Origin: a virus
Length of the DNA: 21,496 bases
Strand: one strand, 5' to 3'
IMG/VR virus record: IMGVR_UViG_3300032296_002379
Span: 1-21,496 of that record
The notes under the pieces were generated by a model. The model saw only the letters and a list, made by a program, of their open reading frames with translations. It had not been told where the DNA came from and searched no databases. Numbering within the stretch: position 1 is the first letter of the stretch; every line of letters begins with the position of its first letter. Both the position numbers and the translations under genes were made by a program. This document shows positions 1 through 7,114 of the stretch, piece after piece.

Positions 1-1
1 A

Positions 2-1081
2 GCAGTTTGGGTTGCAAAAAGATTAGGATATCCAATTATTAATATAGAATTGGATAATCCACAAATATGGGCATGTTTTGAAGAAGCAACTTCTGAATAT
101 TCTGCACAAATAAATCAATTCAATTTAAGAAATAACCTCGATATATTGAGAGGTCAACCGAAAGGAAAAGTTTCAAGTTATTCACAAACATTGGTTGATG
201 GTTCATTTTTACCAACTGCAATCCGTATGTCACAACAATACGGAACACTTGCAGGAGTTGGAGGAACGACTAGAATAAAGAGGGCATATGTAAATTTAAC
301 ATCTTCGGTACAAACTTATGGTTTGATGCAAGCGGCCATCGATGTTGAAAGTTCACAATCATTTCAAAGTTTATATACGGGCAGCTCAACTATTGATGTT
401 GTTCGTGTTTATCACGAAGCAGTTCCGGCAATTACAAGATTTTTTGACCCATATTCGGTGGGTGCACAGGGAACTTTGAATTTAATGAGCGAATTGGGAT
501 TTGGTAATTATTCACCGGCCGCACAATTTTTAATGATGCCTATATATGAGGATTTATTAAGAATGCAGCATATTGAATTTAATGATACTATTAGAAAATC
601 TGCGCACACATTTAACATTGTAGATAATCATTTAGAAATATTTCCTGTTCCAACCGCCAGAGGCCCGCAAAAAATATACTTTGATTATATGAGTAGGGAT
701 GAATTTGAGCATGATTCACAAACGATTCAGGCAGATTCCCTTTCCGATTATTCTGATATACCATATGATTTTATCCAATATTCAAACATAAATGATGTTG
801 GTAAGCAATGGATAAGGAAATATACTTTAGCATTGGCAAAAGAACTATTGGGAGCAATTAGAGAAAAATATAATTCAGTTCCAATTCCAGATGGTGAGGT
901 AACATTGGATGGTGCAGCATTAAGAGCAGAGGCACAAGTTGAAAAAGATGCATTGATAACTCAATTAAGAGAAAATTTGGAAGAATTGAGTAGAAAAAAT
1001 GTAATGGAAAATAAAGCACATGAGGCGGATCATCATCAACAAATGTTACAAAAAGTACCTTTAAAAATATATGTAGGATAA
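2..1081 (+). CDS. 13: T4 gp13-like neck (head-tail connector) protein, 5' truncated
   Basis: This neck protein would bind the filled head and help join it to the tail. The reading frame is open from position 2, so the start lies outside the window; the TTG at 50 is an internal leucine codon. The opening (RLGYPIINIEL, followed by an EEATSEY helix) matches the T4 gp13 N-terminus (RLGAPIINVEL, then ALELY). The 3' part (W-x-KYTLALAKELLG, then DGEVTLDGAALRAEAQVEKDAL) matches the gp13 block WVKDYATALAKEL / [21 protein letters not shown]. The C-terminus ends KIYVG, compared with GILVG in T4. About 25 polar, His-rich residues lie just before that end and have no T4 counterpart. The next gene starts one base after the stop. 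The family call is from remembered sequence, not a search. Confidence 0.88.
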   Translation, partial: AVWVAKRLGYPIINIELDNPQIWACFEEATSEYSAQINQFNLRNNLDILRGQPKGKVSSYSQTLVDGSFLPTAIRMSQQYGTLAGVGGTTRIKRAYVNLTSSVQTYGLMQAAIDVESSQSFQSLYTGSSTIDVVRVYHEAVPAITRFFDPYSVGAQGTLNLMSELGFGNYSPAAQFLMMPIYEDLLRMQHIEFNDTIRKSAHTFNIVDNHLEIFPVPTARGPQKIYFDYMSRDEFEHDSQTIQADSLSDYSDIPYDFIQYSNINDVGKQWIRKYTLALAKELLGAIREKYNSVPIPDGEVTLDGAALRAEAQVEKDALITQLRENLEELSRKNVMENKAHEADHHQQMLQKVPLKIYVG

Positions 1082-1082
1082 T

Positions 1083-1550
1083 ATGCCAAAGTTTATGTTA
1101 GATAGGGACTTGCAACTTTTTAGAAGTGTAGCAAGAGAGTTGGTAGATACGGTGATACAAAATACTTGCGTTTTATTTAAAATAAATTTAAATGAAACAA
1201 AAGTAAATATATATGGTGAATCTGTAAATAAAACTTGGTATCCTGGAGTTGAGTTATATGTTTTAATTGATAAGGAGCCTGAAACTGCCGTATATGAGGG
1301 GTTTGGTTCTGACAACCAACAGAATATAACTTTTAAATTTGATAGATTATTATGTGAAGAACGAAATGTTTATCCTGAAATAGGCGATGTTATTTATTTC
1401 GATAATTCTTATTATGAAATAGATAATACAAATGAGGTACAATTTATTGGTGGATTACCTGGAGAAAATAGTGATAGAAATTGGAGTATTGTATGTTCTA
1501 CTTTTATGGTAAACAAAGCAACATTAAATATAGAAGAAAGAATTAATTAA
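1083..1550 (+). CDS. 14: T4 gp14-like neck / head-completion protein
   Basis: A 155-aa protein probably acting with gp13 at the neck. It has a gp14-like plan. An N-terminal helix (RDLQLFRSVARELVDTVI) is followed by a short beta segment containing LYVLIDKEPE. The conserved core GFGSDNQQNITFKFDR then leads to PEIGDVIYFDNSYYEIDN. The 'P-x-x-GD-(I/L)-(I/V)-Y-F...-YYEI' core is typical of gp14 homologues in T4-like phages. It is shorter than T4 gp14. The start at 1083 is favoured by an AGGA about 8 bases upstream inside the gp13 tail, and it lies one base after the gp13 stop, so translation is probably coupled. Its position between 13 and 15 homologues supports the call. Confidence 0.8.
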   Translation: MPKFMLDRDLQLFRSVARELVDTVIQNTCVLFKINLNETKVNIYGESVNKTWYPGVELYVLIDKEPETAVYEGFGSDNQQNITFKFDRLLCEERNVYPEIGDVIYFDNSYYEIDNTNEVQFIGGLPGENSDRNWSIVCSTFMVNKATLNIEERIN

Positions 1551-1555
1551 AAAAG

Positions 1556-2674
1556 ATGTCTACAAATCCATTAAGAAATAATACAAGAATAAATCAAATC
1601 AAAGTAAATAAGCAAGATTTGAAACAAAGTGTAACTCTATTTGATATAGATTATGCAATGATGTCTTATTTGGAAGATACAGTTTTACCTAATTTGGATG
1701 AAAACGGAAAGGTTTTAAAAATACCTGTAATATATGGTAACTCGGAAAGATGGAATGGTGCAAGGAGACAGGGCGTATATAGGGATGCAAAAGGAAAAAT
1801 ACAACTTCCTTTAATGATGATTAGGAGAACAAGTGTTGCTAAAAACGAAGCAATGTCTATGTTAAATAGGCATGTTTCATATGCAACAATACGAAAATAT
1901 TCACCTGAAAACAGATATGATAGATTTAGTTTATTAGGATCAAATACGAAACCGAAATACGAATTATATAACGTAACTATGCCGGATTATGTAGAAATAA
2001 ACTATGATTGCATGGTTTGGACAAACTTTACAGAACACTTAAATACGGTTATTGAGCAACTACAATTTGCAGGATCATATTGGGGTGATAAAGATAAGTT
2101 CAAATTTAACACATCGGTTGGGGAATTCAATGTTGTTAATGAGGTTGGAGAAGGAACGGAGAGAATTAATAGAGTTGAGTTTTCATTAAATGTAAAGGCA
2201 TATTTACTTCCTGAAACATTTGATGGAGAAGCAACTACTAAAAAATCAATATCAGTAAATAGATTTGTAGTATCAACGGAAACCGATATGACCGGAAATG
2301 GTAGACTTGAAGGATTACTCACAACACCTTCACCATACTATGATAACAAAGACCTTATAGATTTCTTATCATTGAATAATAGTAGAGTTGAGACTCCCGT
2401 AGCAAATAATACAATAACATTTGCAGGCATCAAACCAATAAAGGCCCCACCACTATTATCATCGGTAATATCGGGTACAATAACATTAAGTGGTGAACCG
2501 TATGATATTAAAGTTTATATAAATGGTGTTAGATACTATTATGGTACTCACTTTGGAGTATCCTATGCAACTGCGCCGGGAAACTTAACTATAACATTTT
2601 TACCATTGATTTTAGGATTCGATGTTGATACGGAAGATGAAATAACTATAACAGGTAAATTTATTGATATATAA
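1556..2674 (+). CDS. 15: T4 gp15-like tail terminator / sheath-stabilising protein with extra C-terminal module
   Basis: A 372-aa protein expected to cap the tail tube and sheath and dock it to the neck. Residues about 1-255 follow T4 gp15. IPVIYGNSERW corresponds to IRVPITYASKEHF, and the IQLPLMMIRRTS strand to INLHLVDFSYN. IRKYSPENRYDRF corresponds to VSQYNPSPIKMIYEL, and EHLNTVIEQLQF to MFQIVEQILPYF. RVEFSLNVKAYLLPE corresponds to RIEWSLTFEVNGWMYP. T4 gp15 is 272 aa. Here about 90 extra residues follow (from roughly residue 285), forming a beta-rich domain with YDIKVYINGVRYYYG and ending DTEDEITITGKF. That module recurs at the ends of the next two genes. The stop TAATG shares one base with the next start, indicating coupling. 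Confidence 0.87.
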   Translation: MSTNPLRNNTRINQIKVNKQDLKQSVTLFDIDYAMMSYLEDTVLPNLDENGKVLKIPVIYGNSERWNGARRQGVYRDAKGKIQLPLMMIRRTSVAKNEAMSMLNRHVSYATIRKYSPENRYDRFSLLGSNTKPKYELYNVTMPDYVEINYDCMVWTNFTEHLNTVIEQLQFAGSYWGDKDKFKFNTSVGEFNVVNEVGEGTERINRVEFSLNVKAYLLPETFDGEATTKKSISVNRFVVSTETDMTGNGRLEGLLTTPSPYYDNKDLIDFLSLNNSRVETPVANNTITFAGIKPIKAPPLLSSVISGTITLSGEPYDIKVYINGVRYYYGTHFGVSYATAPGNLTITFLPLILGFDVDTEDEITITGKFIDI

Positions 2675-3003
2675 TGAAAAGAACTTTACTTGATATAACT
2701 CAAAAAATATCTAGAAAAATAACGGGAGTATATTTAACACCCAAAAATTTAAATGATTCAAACTATTATATATTTGAAGCCAAAAATTATAGATTTGTAG
2801 AAATTTTAAGAGAAGTTGAATATAGAAAGGTGCAAGATAGAGTTACCATTCGTATAAATACACAAAATATTTCTAATAGAGATTTTTTGATAGAAGATGG
2901 TGTAGATGGGATTGTTGTGAAGTTTATAAAAAATAATTTCCAATATGAGTTGGATACAAATGATGAAATTTATTTAAAAGGAGATATAGAACAATATGCT
3001 TAA
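2674..3003 (+). CDS. Small virion-type protein with gp15-tail-like C-terminal module
   Basis: 109 aa; I do not recognise a named family. The N-terminal half is basic and predicted mixed (MKRTLLDITQKISRKITGVYL). The C-terminal half is beta-rich and ends VKFIKNNFQYELDTNDEIYL followed by KGDIEQ. This resembles the ends of the preceding gp15 homologue (DTEDEITITGKF) and the following gene (SQHINDIYVIGKF). No signal peptide, membrane segment or cysteine is seen. It overlaps gene 15 by one base and the next gene by eight, so the three are translated together and probably assembled together near the tail terminator or neck. The role is inferred from position and the shared module only. Confidence 0.72.
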   Translation: MKRTLLDITQKISRKITGVYLTPKNLNDSNYYIFEAKNYRFVEILREVEYRKVQDRVTIRINTQNISNRDFLIEDGVDGIVVKFIKNNFQYELDTNDEIYLKGDIEQYA

Positions 3004-3484
3004 TAGATTTAATTCAAATGCCAGAAAACTCAATAGAGTTTTACCGAAAATAAATACAAATAATTTAAATGATGATTTGTATTTAACGGGTAGTTTATTG
3101 AATATAGATATACCATCCACACAATCATATCAATCAAACGTAAGAGTACAAACTACTACAACAAAAATAACAAATAATAAAAATACTATAAATGAATTTC
3201 ATAATGAAATTTTACAATATAGTGGTAGGTTGATTAAAAAATCGGTTGATTCGTATAGTAATGATGGATTTGGAAAACTTATTTTAAATAATACTGTACT
3301 TGATTACGGCACAGAGGGTGCATCTCCTGATAATTTCGAAATAATAGTTGGCGGATTGCATATTCCTGGAAACTATACAATTAAAGAAGTTGGAACAGAT
3401 GTTGTTATAACATTGAACGATTCGTATATAGATTTTGATTCACAACACATAAATGATATTTATGTTATAGGTAAATTTAAATAA
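2996..3484 (+). CDS. Virion-type protein ending in the same beta module
   Basis: 162 aa, family not recognised. Residues 1-60 are Asn-rich and basic. Residues 60-95 could form a helix (NNKNTINEFHNEILQYSGRL). The C-terminal about 55 residues form a beta module. It begins NFEIIVGGLHIPGNYTI, passes through DVVITLNDSYIDF and ends HINDIYVIGKFK. This aligns with the gp15 homologue tail, where IKVYINGVRYYYG and DTEDEITITGKF occupy the same places. The start at 2996 overlaps the upstream stop by eight bases; an AAAGGAG motif about 12 bases upstream of the start, within the previous gene, may serve as a ribosome site. It is probably a neck or baseplate-proximal structural protein, inferred from context. 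Confidence 0.72.
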   Translation: MLNRFNSNARKLNRVLPKINTNNLNDDLYLTGSLLNIDIPSTQSYQSNVRVQTTTTKITNNKNTINEFHNEILQYSGRLIKKSVDSYSNDGFGKLILNNTVLDYGTEGASPDNFEIIVGGLHIPGNYTIKEVGTDVVITLNDSYIDFDSQHINDIYVIGKFK

Positions 3485-3970
3485 ATGGCAACACTAATAC
3501 AAATAAAACAAATAGAGAGTAGTTCGTTCTTAATACAGGCAGCAGTACTTGCACAAACATTTACCGAATCTGTAACGGCTGTAGTTGATTATATTGGAGT
3601 GGTATCCGCATCATCGCAATTGACCGGTGCATATGATTTAAGATATGCGCTTAGTGGAACAGTTGGAGGTGGGGCATCCGATTGGAATAATCTAACAGGA
3701 ATACCACAAGGATTGATATCATCATCAGCTCAATTGGATGGAACAACTCTTAAAAATATCACAATATCTACTGCTGATGCTGATTCTTACTCATTAATAG
3801 TGAGTGGTGCTATGGGTGTCGTGGATGCAAATAACTTACCAGAAGGACCTAATGCGGATGATACAAATGTTCCTGCACAGATTTATTTAGCAGGAGGAAC
3901 TGTTCTTCCGGCAGACCCATCGGCTAGTGGAAGTGCGGATGCAAATATTATAGATCAAGGAGAGTGGTAA
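3485..3970 (+). CDS. Putative virion / tail-fibre-type protein
   Basis: 161 aa, low in charge and rich in Ala, Ser, Thr and Gly, as is usual for phage fibre and baseplate accessory proteins. Residues 1-30 contain a short helix (ESSSFLIQAAVLAQTF). The middle carries ASDWNNLTGIPQGLISSSAQ, a linker pattern often seen in phage fibre proteins. The C-terminal half is Asp/Gly/Pro-rich and ends DANIIDQGEW. No catalytic motif or membrane segment is visible. The ATG immediately follows the upstream TAA (TAAATGG) and has no clear Shine-Dalgarno, so coupling is likely. It sits between the tail-completion genes and the first giant fibre, suggesting a fibre-attachment or baseplate role. That role is inference only. 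Confidence 0.68.
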   Translation: MATLIQIKQIESSSFLIQAAVLAQTFTESVTAVVDYIGVVSASSQLTGAYDLRYALSGTVGGGASDWNNLTGIPQGLISSSAQLDGTTLKNITISTADADSYSLIVSGAMGVVDANNLPEGPNADDTNVPAQIYLAGGTVLPADPSASGSADANIIDQGEW

Positions 3971-3982
3971 TCAAAAAAAAAT

Positions 3983-3992
3983 GATATTTATA
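3983..3992 (+). promoter_or_regulatory. Candidate promoter-like motif GATATTTATA upstream of first giant fibre
   Basis: The 10-mer GATATTTATA lies about 48 bases before the ATG at 4040, in one of the few real gaps. The same 10-mer recurs exactly in the gap before the gene at 19902. Near copies precede the genes at 7115 and 13491. Recurrence in gaps suggests a phage late-promoter or leader element, but AT-rich DNA makes chance matches easy. No clear -35 partner is seen. Confidence 0.3.
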
Positions 3993-4039
3993 TATTGAAT
4001 AACCATAATTAATTAATTTTAACGGAGAATAACTAAAAT

Positions 4040-6991
4040 ATGGCACAAATAATTAAGCACAGGCGTGGTAGTTTAGAAGCACTATCAAACGTAACCGCAT
4101 CACTATCAAAGGGTGAAATAGTAATAGCATCGGGTTCATCCAATATATCACCTACTAATGGATCATCCATTGTATTTGCAGCAGTTGAAAATGGACAAGT
4201 ACAGGCTGTAAACAGAGTATTGCGTGGAACAACCGTACCCAATACATTTTCAAACGCAGCTTATAATGGATTAGTTAATGGTGTTCCATATTATGTTAGT
4301 GCATCAAACGTTACACCAACTTTATATTTGTTGGGAACCGATGCAAATGAAGCCATAAATTTAATAGGTAACATACAACCATTCTCCCAATCGGTTGATA
4401 CAAGATTGGATGCATTGGAACAATCAATTGGAGCAGGCGATGTTGGAACAAGTATAAATTTCTTAAACGCATATACTGGATCTAATAATGCTAGACTTAA
4501 TGCAATTGAAGTATCTACAGGATCTATAAACAATTTTACCGCATCGACTGCAGCAAGCTTAACTAACTTAAACGTATCATCCGCATCACAGCAGACCAGT
4601 ATTAACGCAATAAATGTTAGTACGGGTTCATTAAATACATTTACCGCATCCGCTGCAAGTAGATTAACTAATTTAGAATTAGATTCGGCAAGTAACGATG
4701 CAAGTGTTGCAAGTTTAAATTCATACACTGCATCGGTGAGCGCCAGCTTGTGGAATTTGAATACATATACTAACTCCGTAAGTGCGAGTATATTGAATTT
4801 AAACATCAGTTCGGGTTCACAACAGGCATCTCTAAACGCATTGAGTGTAAGTACCGGATCGTTAAACACATATACGGCATCCGCAACTAGCAGATTTAAT
4901 AATTTAGAATTAACTTCAGCAAGCGTAAATGCAAGTGTTGCGGCATTAAATGTCAGTACATCATCTTTGAATGGTTTTACTGCATCAACTGCTGCAAGTT
5001 TAACTAACTTAAACGTATCATCCGCATCGCAACAGGCTTCTATAAATGCGATAAATGTTAGTACAGGCTCATTAAATACATTCACAGGATCTGCAGCAAA
5101 TAGATTGAGTAGTTTGGAATCCAAAACTGGATCATACGCAACTACCGGATCAAATACATTTAACGGTACACAGGTCATTAGTGGATCTGTATATATAACG
5201 CAAGATTTAATAGTAATAGGTTCATCATCTATTTCAAATATTAGTGCTAGTGTTCTTAACATTGGTGATAATCAAATAACATTAAATACATTCACACCTG
5301 CAATTAGGTTTGGTGGTATAAGTGTTATTGATTCGGGATCAACGGGTGGAACGGGTTCATTGTGGTGGGATAGTGTGAATAATCACTGGATATATGAACA
5401 TCCAGCTGATTCGGAAGATCCTTATAATTCTGCAATGCTTATCTCCGGCCCTAAAAACACCGGAACATTAGGAAATGAAGTTGGATTGACAAGTGGTTCG
5501 TTCCCAATAGCAGTTGGTGATGACCATATATCAAGTTCAATAATGTCACAGGCTACTGATAATACAAAAGTTATTATAGCAGGTGGTTTGGATGTTCTGG
5601 CTGAATTAAGTGCATCCACTATTACGGGTATTGGAAATGTTACATCATTCTCCCAATCAGTTGATAGTAGGTTGGATGCAGTTGAGGCATCAATTGGTGG
5701 TGGTTCTGTAACATCTGCAATCAATGCATTGAATGCAAGTACCGCATCATTAAATGCATCCAGCGCATCCCAACAGACTAGCATAAACGCATTAAATGCA
5801 AGTTCCGCATCGCTCAATACATTTACAGCATCTGCAGCGAGTAGATTAAGTAATCTTGAAACAAAATCGGGAAGTGTAGATAGTAGTGTAAGTAATTTAA
5901 ACTTATACACTGCATCTGTAAGTGCTAGTTTGTGGAATATTAATACCTACACAAATTCAGTTAGTGCAAGTGTATTAAACCTCAACATCAGTTCTGGTTC
6001 ACAACAAGCTTCAATTACTGCATTGAGTGTGAGTACGGGATCCATAAACACATTCACATCATCCACAACTAGTAGATTAAACAATTTAGAATCTACATCT
6101 GCAAGTTCAACTGCGGGATTAACGGCAATAAACGCATCGACAGCATCACTAAACTCATATACAGCATCTGTAAGTGCTAGTTTGTGGAATATAAACACTT
6201 ATACCAACTCTGTAAGTGCAAGTGTATTAAACCTCAATATAAGTTCTGGTTCACAACAGGCAAGTATTAGTGCATTGAGTGTGAGTACCGGTTCTTTAAA
6301 TACATTTAGTGCATCAACCGCTGCATCATTAACAAACTTAAACACATATACGGCGGCGGTAAGTGTAAGTGTATTGAATTTAAATATCAGTTCGGGTTCG
6401 CAACAGACAAGCATTAATGCATTGAATGTCAGTACAGGATCTATTAATACATTTACTGCATCGGCATCTAGTAGATTAAATAATTTGGAATTAGATTCCG
6501 CAAGTGCAGATGCAAGTATCGCTGCTTTAAACGTATCTACGAGTTCAATAAACTCATATACATCGTCATTAAAATCTGCAATATCTGTAAATGGAACCAA
6601 CCTTACAGTTATAGGAGATTTGACTGTACAAGGTAGTACCGTAACATTAAATACAACCGAACTTGTTGTAGAAGATAAGTTAATAGTATTGGCATCGGGA
6701 TCAACGACATCATTGCAATCCGATGGTGCAGGTATATACATATCTGGATCTGGAGCAACATTTACCTACGCAAATACAGGCGACGCGTGGACAGCAAATA
6801 GACCTTTTAGCGGTTCAGCATTTACCGGATCATTCAATTTACCAACGGGTGGTTCAAGTAAAAGAATTGTTTTTAGAGAAACAACGGGTAATTTGGATTT
6901 GGTCATTGCACCTACCGTTGATGGTGATTTCTTACAATGGAACGGAAGTGCATTTACAATGAGCAATGTTATAGATGGTGGTTCATTTTAA
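4040..6991 (+). CDS. Giant modular tail fibre, Mtd-N-like start and two coiled-coil stalks
   Basis: A 983-aa, cysteine-free, Ser/Thr/Asn/Ala-rich fibre, expected to reach from the virion toward the host surface. Residues 1-40 have the docking-type motif KHRRGSLEAL...LSKGEIVI shared with the fibres at 7115, 19902 and 20699. Stalk 1 (about 114-358) and stalk 2 (about 537-847) both open with FSQSVDxRLDA(L/V)E and repeat VSTGSLNTFTASA / SRLNNLE units in heptad multiples. Three tryptophan-bearing SASLWN units occur. Between the stalks (about 360-530) lies a beta region. It contains KTGSYATTGSNTF, an LNIGDNQITLN strand and SLWWDSVNNHWIYE. The C-terminus (about 851-983) matches a common phage structural module, with NLTVIGDLTVQGSTVTLNTT, then KLIVLASGS and FTYANTGDAWT. 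A GGAG about 13 bases upstream supports the start. The gene ends at a terminator. Confidence 0.88.
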   Translation: MAQIIKHRRGSLEALSNVTASLSKGEIVIASGSSNISPTNGSSIVFAAVENGQVQAVNRVLRGTTVPNTFSNAAYNGLVNGVPYYVSASNVTPTLYLLGTDANEAINLIGNIQPFSQSVDTRLDALEQSIGAGDVGTSINFLNAYTGSNNARLNAIEVSTGSINNFTASTAASLTNLNVSSASQQTSINAINVSTGSLNTFTASAASRLTNLELDSASNDASVASLNSYTASVSASLWNLNTYTNSVSASILNLNISSGSQQASLNALSVSTGSLNTYTASATSRFNNLELTSASVNASVAALNVSTSSLNGFTASTAASLTNLNVSSASQQASINAINVSTGSLNTFTGSAANRLSSLESKTGSYATTGSNTFNGTQVISGSVYITQDLIVIGSSSISNISASVLNIGDNQITLNTFTPAIRFGGISVIDSGSTGGTGSLWWDSVNNHWIYEHPADSEDPYNSAMLISGPKNTGTLGNEVGLTSGSFPIAVGDDHISSSIMSQATDNTKVIIAGGLDVLAELSASTITGIGNVTSFSQSVDSRLDAVEASIGGGSVTSAINALNASTASLNASSASQQTSINALNASSASLNTFTASAASRLSNLETKSGSVDSSVSNLNLYTASVSASLWNINTYTNSVSASVLNLNISSGSQQASITALSVSTGSINTFTSSTTSRLNNLESTSASSTAGLTAINASTASLNSYTASVSASLWNINTYTNSVSASVLNLNISSGSQQASISALSVSTGSLNTFSASTAASLTNLNTYTAAVSVSVLNLNISSGSQQTSINALNVSTGSINTFTASASSRLNNLELDSASADASIAALNVSTSSINSYTSSLKSAISVNGTNLTVIGDLTVQGSTVTLNTTELVVEDKLIVLASGSTTSLQSDGAGIYISGSGATFTYANTGDAWTANRPFSGSAFTGSFNLPTGGSSKRIVFRETTGNLDLVIAPTVDGDFLQWNGSAFTMSNVIDGGSF
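4381..5115 (+). repeat. Stalk 1 heptad-quantised repeats of the 983-aa fibre
   Basis: Protein-level repeats of the type VSTGSLNTFTASA...SRLNNLE. The SLN landmark codons start at 4631, 4862, 4967 and 5072. The spacings are 77, 35 and 35 residues, all multiples of seven. One tryptophan unit (SASLWN) has its TGG at 4751. DNA identity between copies is clearly lower than protein identity. Confidence 0.8.
5650..6575 (+). repeat. Stalk 2 heptad-quantised repeats of the 983-aa fibre
   Basis: A second stalk that opens with the same FSQSVDxRLDA(L/V)E segment as stalk 1. Two tryptophan units have TGG at 5933 and 6185, exactly 252 bases (84 residues, 12 heptads) apart. A third, tryptophan-less variant (AAVSVSVLNLNISSGSQQ) follows near 6350. 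Confidence 0.8.
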
Positions 6992-7011
6992 CGAATAAAT
7001 AATATAAAAAT

Positions 7012-7039
7012 AAAAACCCTTCTTCGGAAGGGTTTTTTT
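7012..7039 (+). terminator. Strong intrinsic terminator, 11-bp stem with TTCG loop
   Basis: Positions 7012-7022 (AAAAACCCTTC) pair fully with 7027-7037 (GAAGGGTTTTT). They close a C(TTCG)G tetraloop and are followed by more T. The A-tract on the left arm could let it work on both strands. It lies 20 bases after the 983-aa fibre stop and separates the two giant fibre genes. It is the only clear intrinsic terminator I see in the window. Confidence 0.93.
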
Positions 7040-7052
7040 ATTTAAATAAATT

Positions 7053-7060
7053 ATATTTAT
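7053..7060 (+). promoter_or_regulatory. Candidate promoter-like motif ATATTTAT after the terminator
   Basis: ATATTTAT lies between the terminator and the 1770-aa fibre gene, about 55 bases before its ATG. A fresh promoter is expected here because the terminator should stop upstream transcription. The octamer matches the core of the motif at 3983 and 19874. Confidence 0.3.
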
Positions 7061-7063
7061 TCT

Positions 7064-7079
7064 GGTAGTATATACTACC
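7064..7079. promoter_or_regulatory. Perfect 16-bp palindrome GGTAGTATATACTACC
   Basis: The 16 bases equal their own reverse complement. They sit four bases after the promoter-like ATATTTAT and 35 bases before the ATG at 7115. A second, 10-bp palindrome (GTTATATAAC, 7085-7094) follows. This could be a dimeric repressor site or an RNA hairpin in the leader of the large fibre gene. No regulator can be named. Confidence 0.45.
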
Positions 7080-7114
7080 TTGTTGTTATATAACTTTTAA
7101 AGGATACCATAAAT

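Noticed and set aside
50-52. TTG at 50 as the start of the gp13 homologue
   Set aside because: The frame is open upstream to the window edge, and residues before it (RLGYPIINIE) belong to the conserved gp13 N-terminus.
3971-4039. Terminator after the gene ending at 3970
   Set aside because: The A-run and A/T-rich gap contain no GC-bearing hairpin followed by a T-run.
4291-5262. Long minus-strand open frames opposite the fibres (for example 323 aa here, 307 aa at 11173-12096)
   Set aside because: They are shadows of the repetitive Ser/Thr/Ala codons on the + strand. Their translations are the same hydrophobic repeat (LALTDAVYVF-type) wherever the stalk occurs, and they have no start signals or independent spacing.
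6723-6962. 79-aa + strand frame inside the 983-aa fibre
   Set aside because: It lies wholly within the well-supported fibre C-terminal module in another frame and has no recognisable features.
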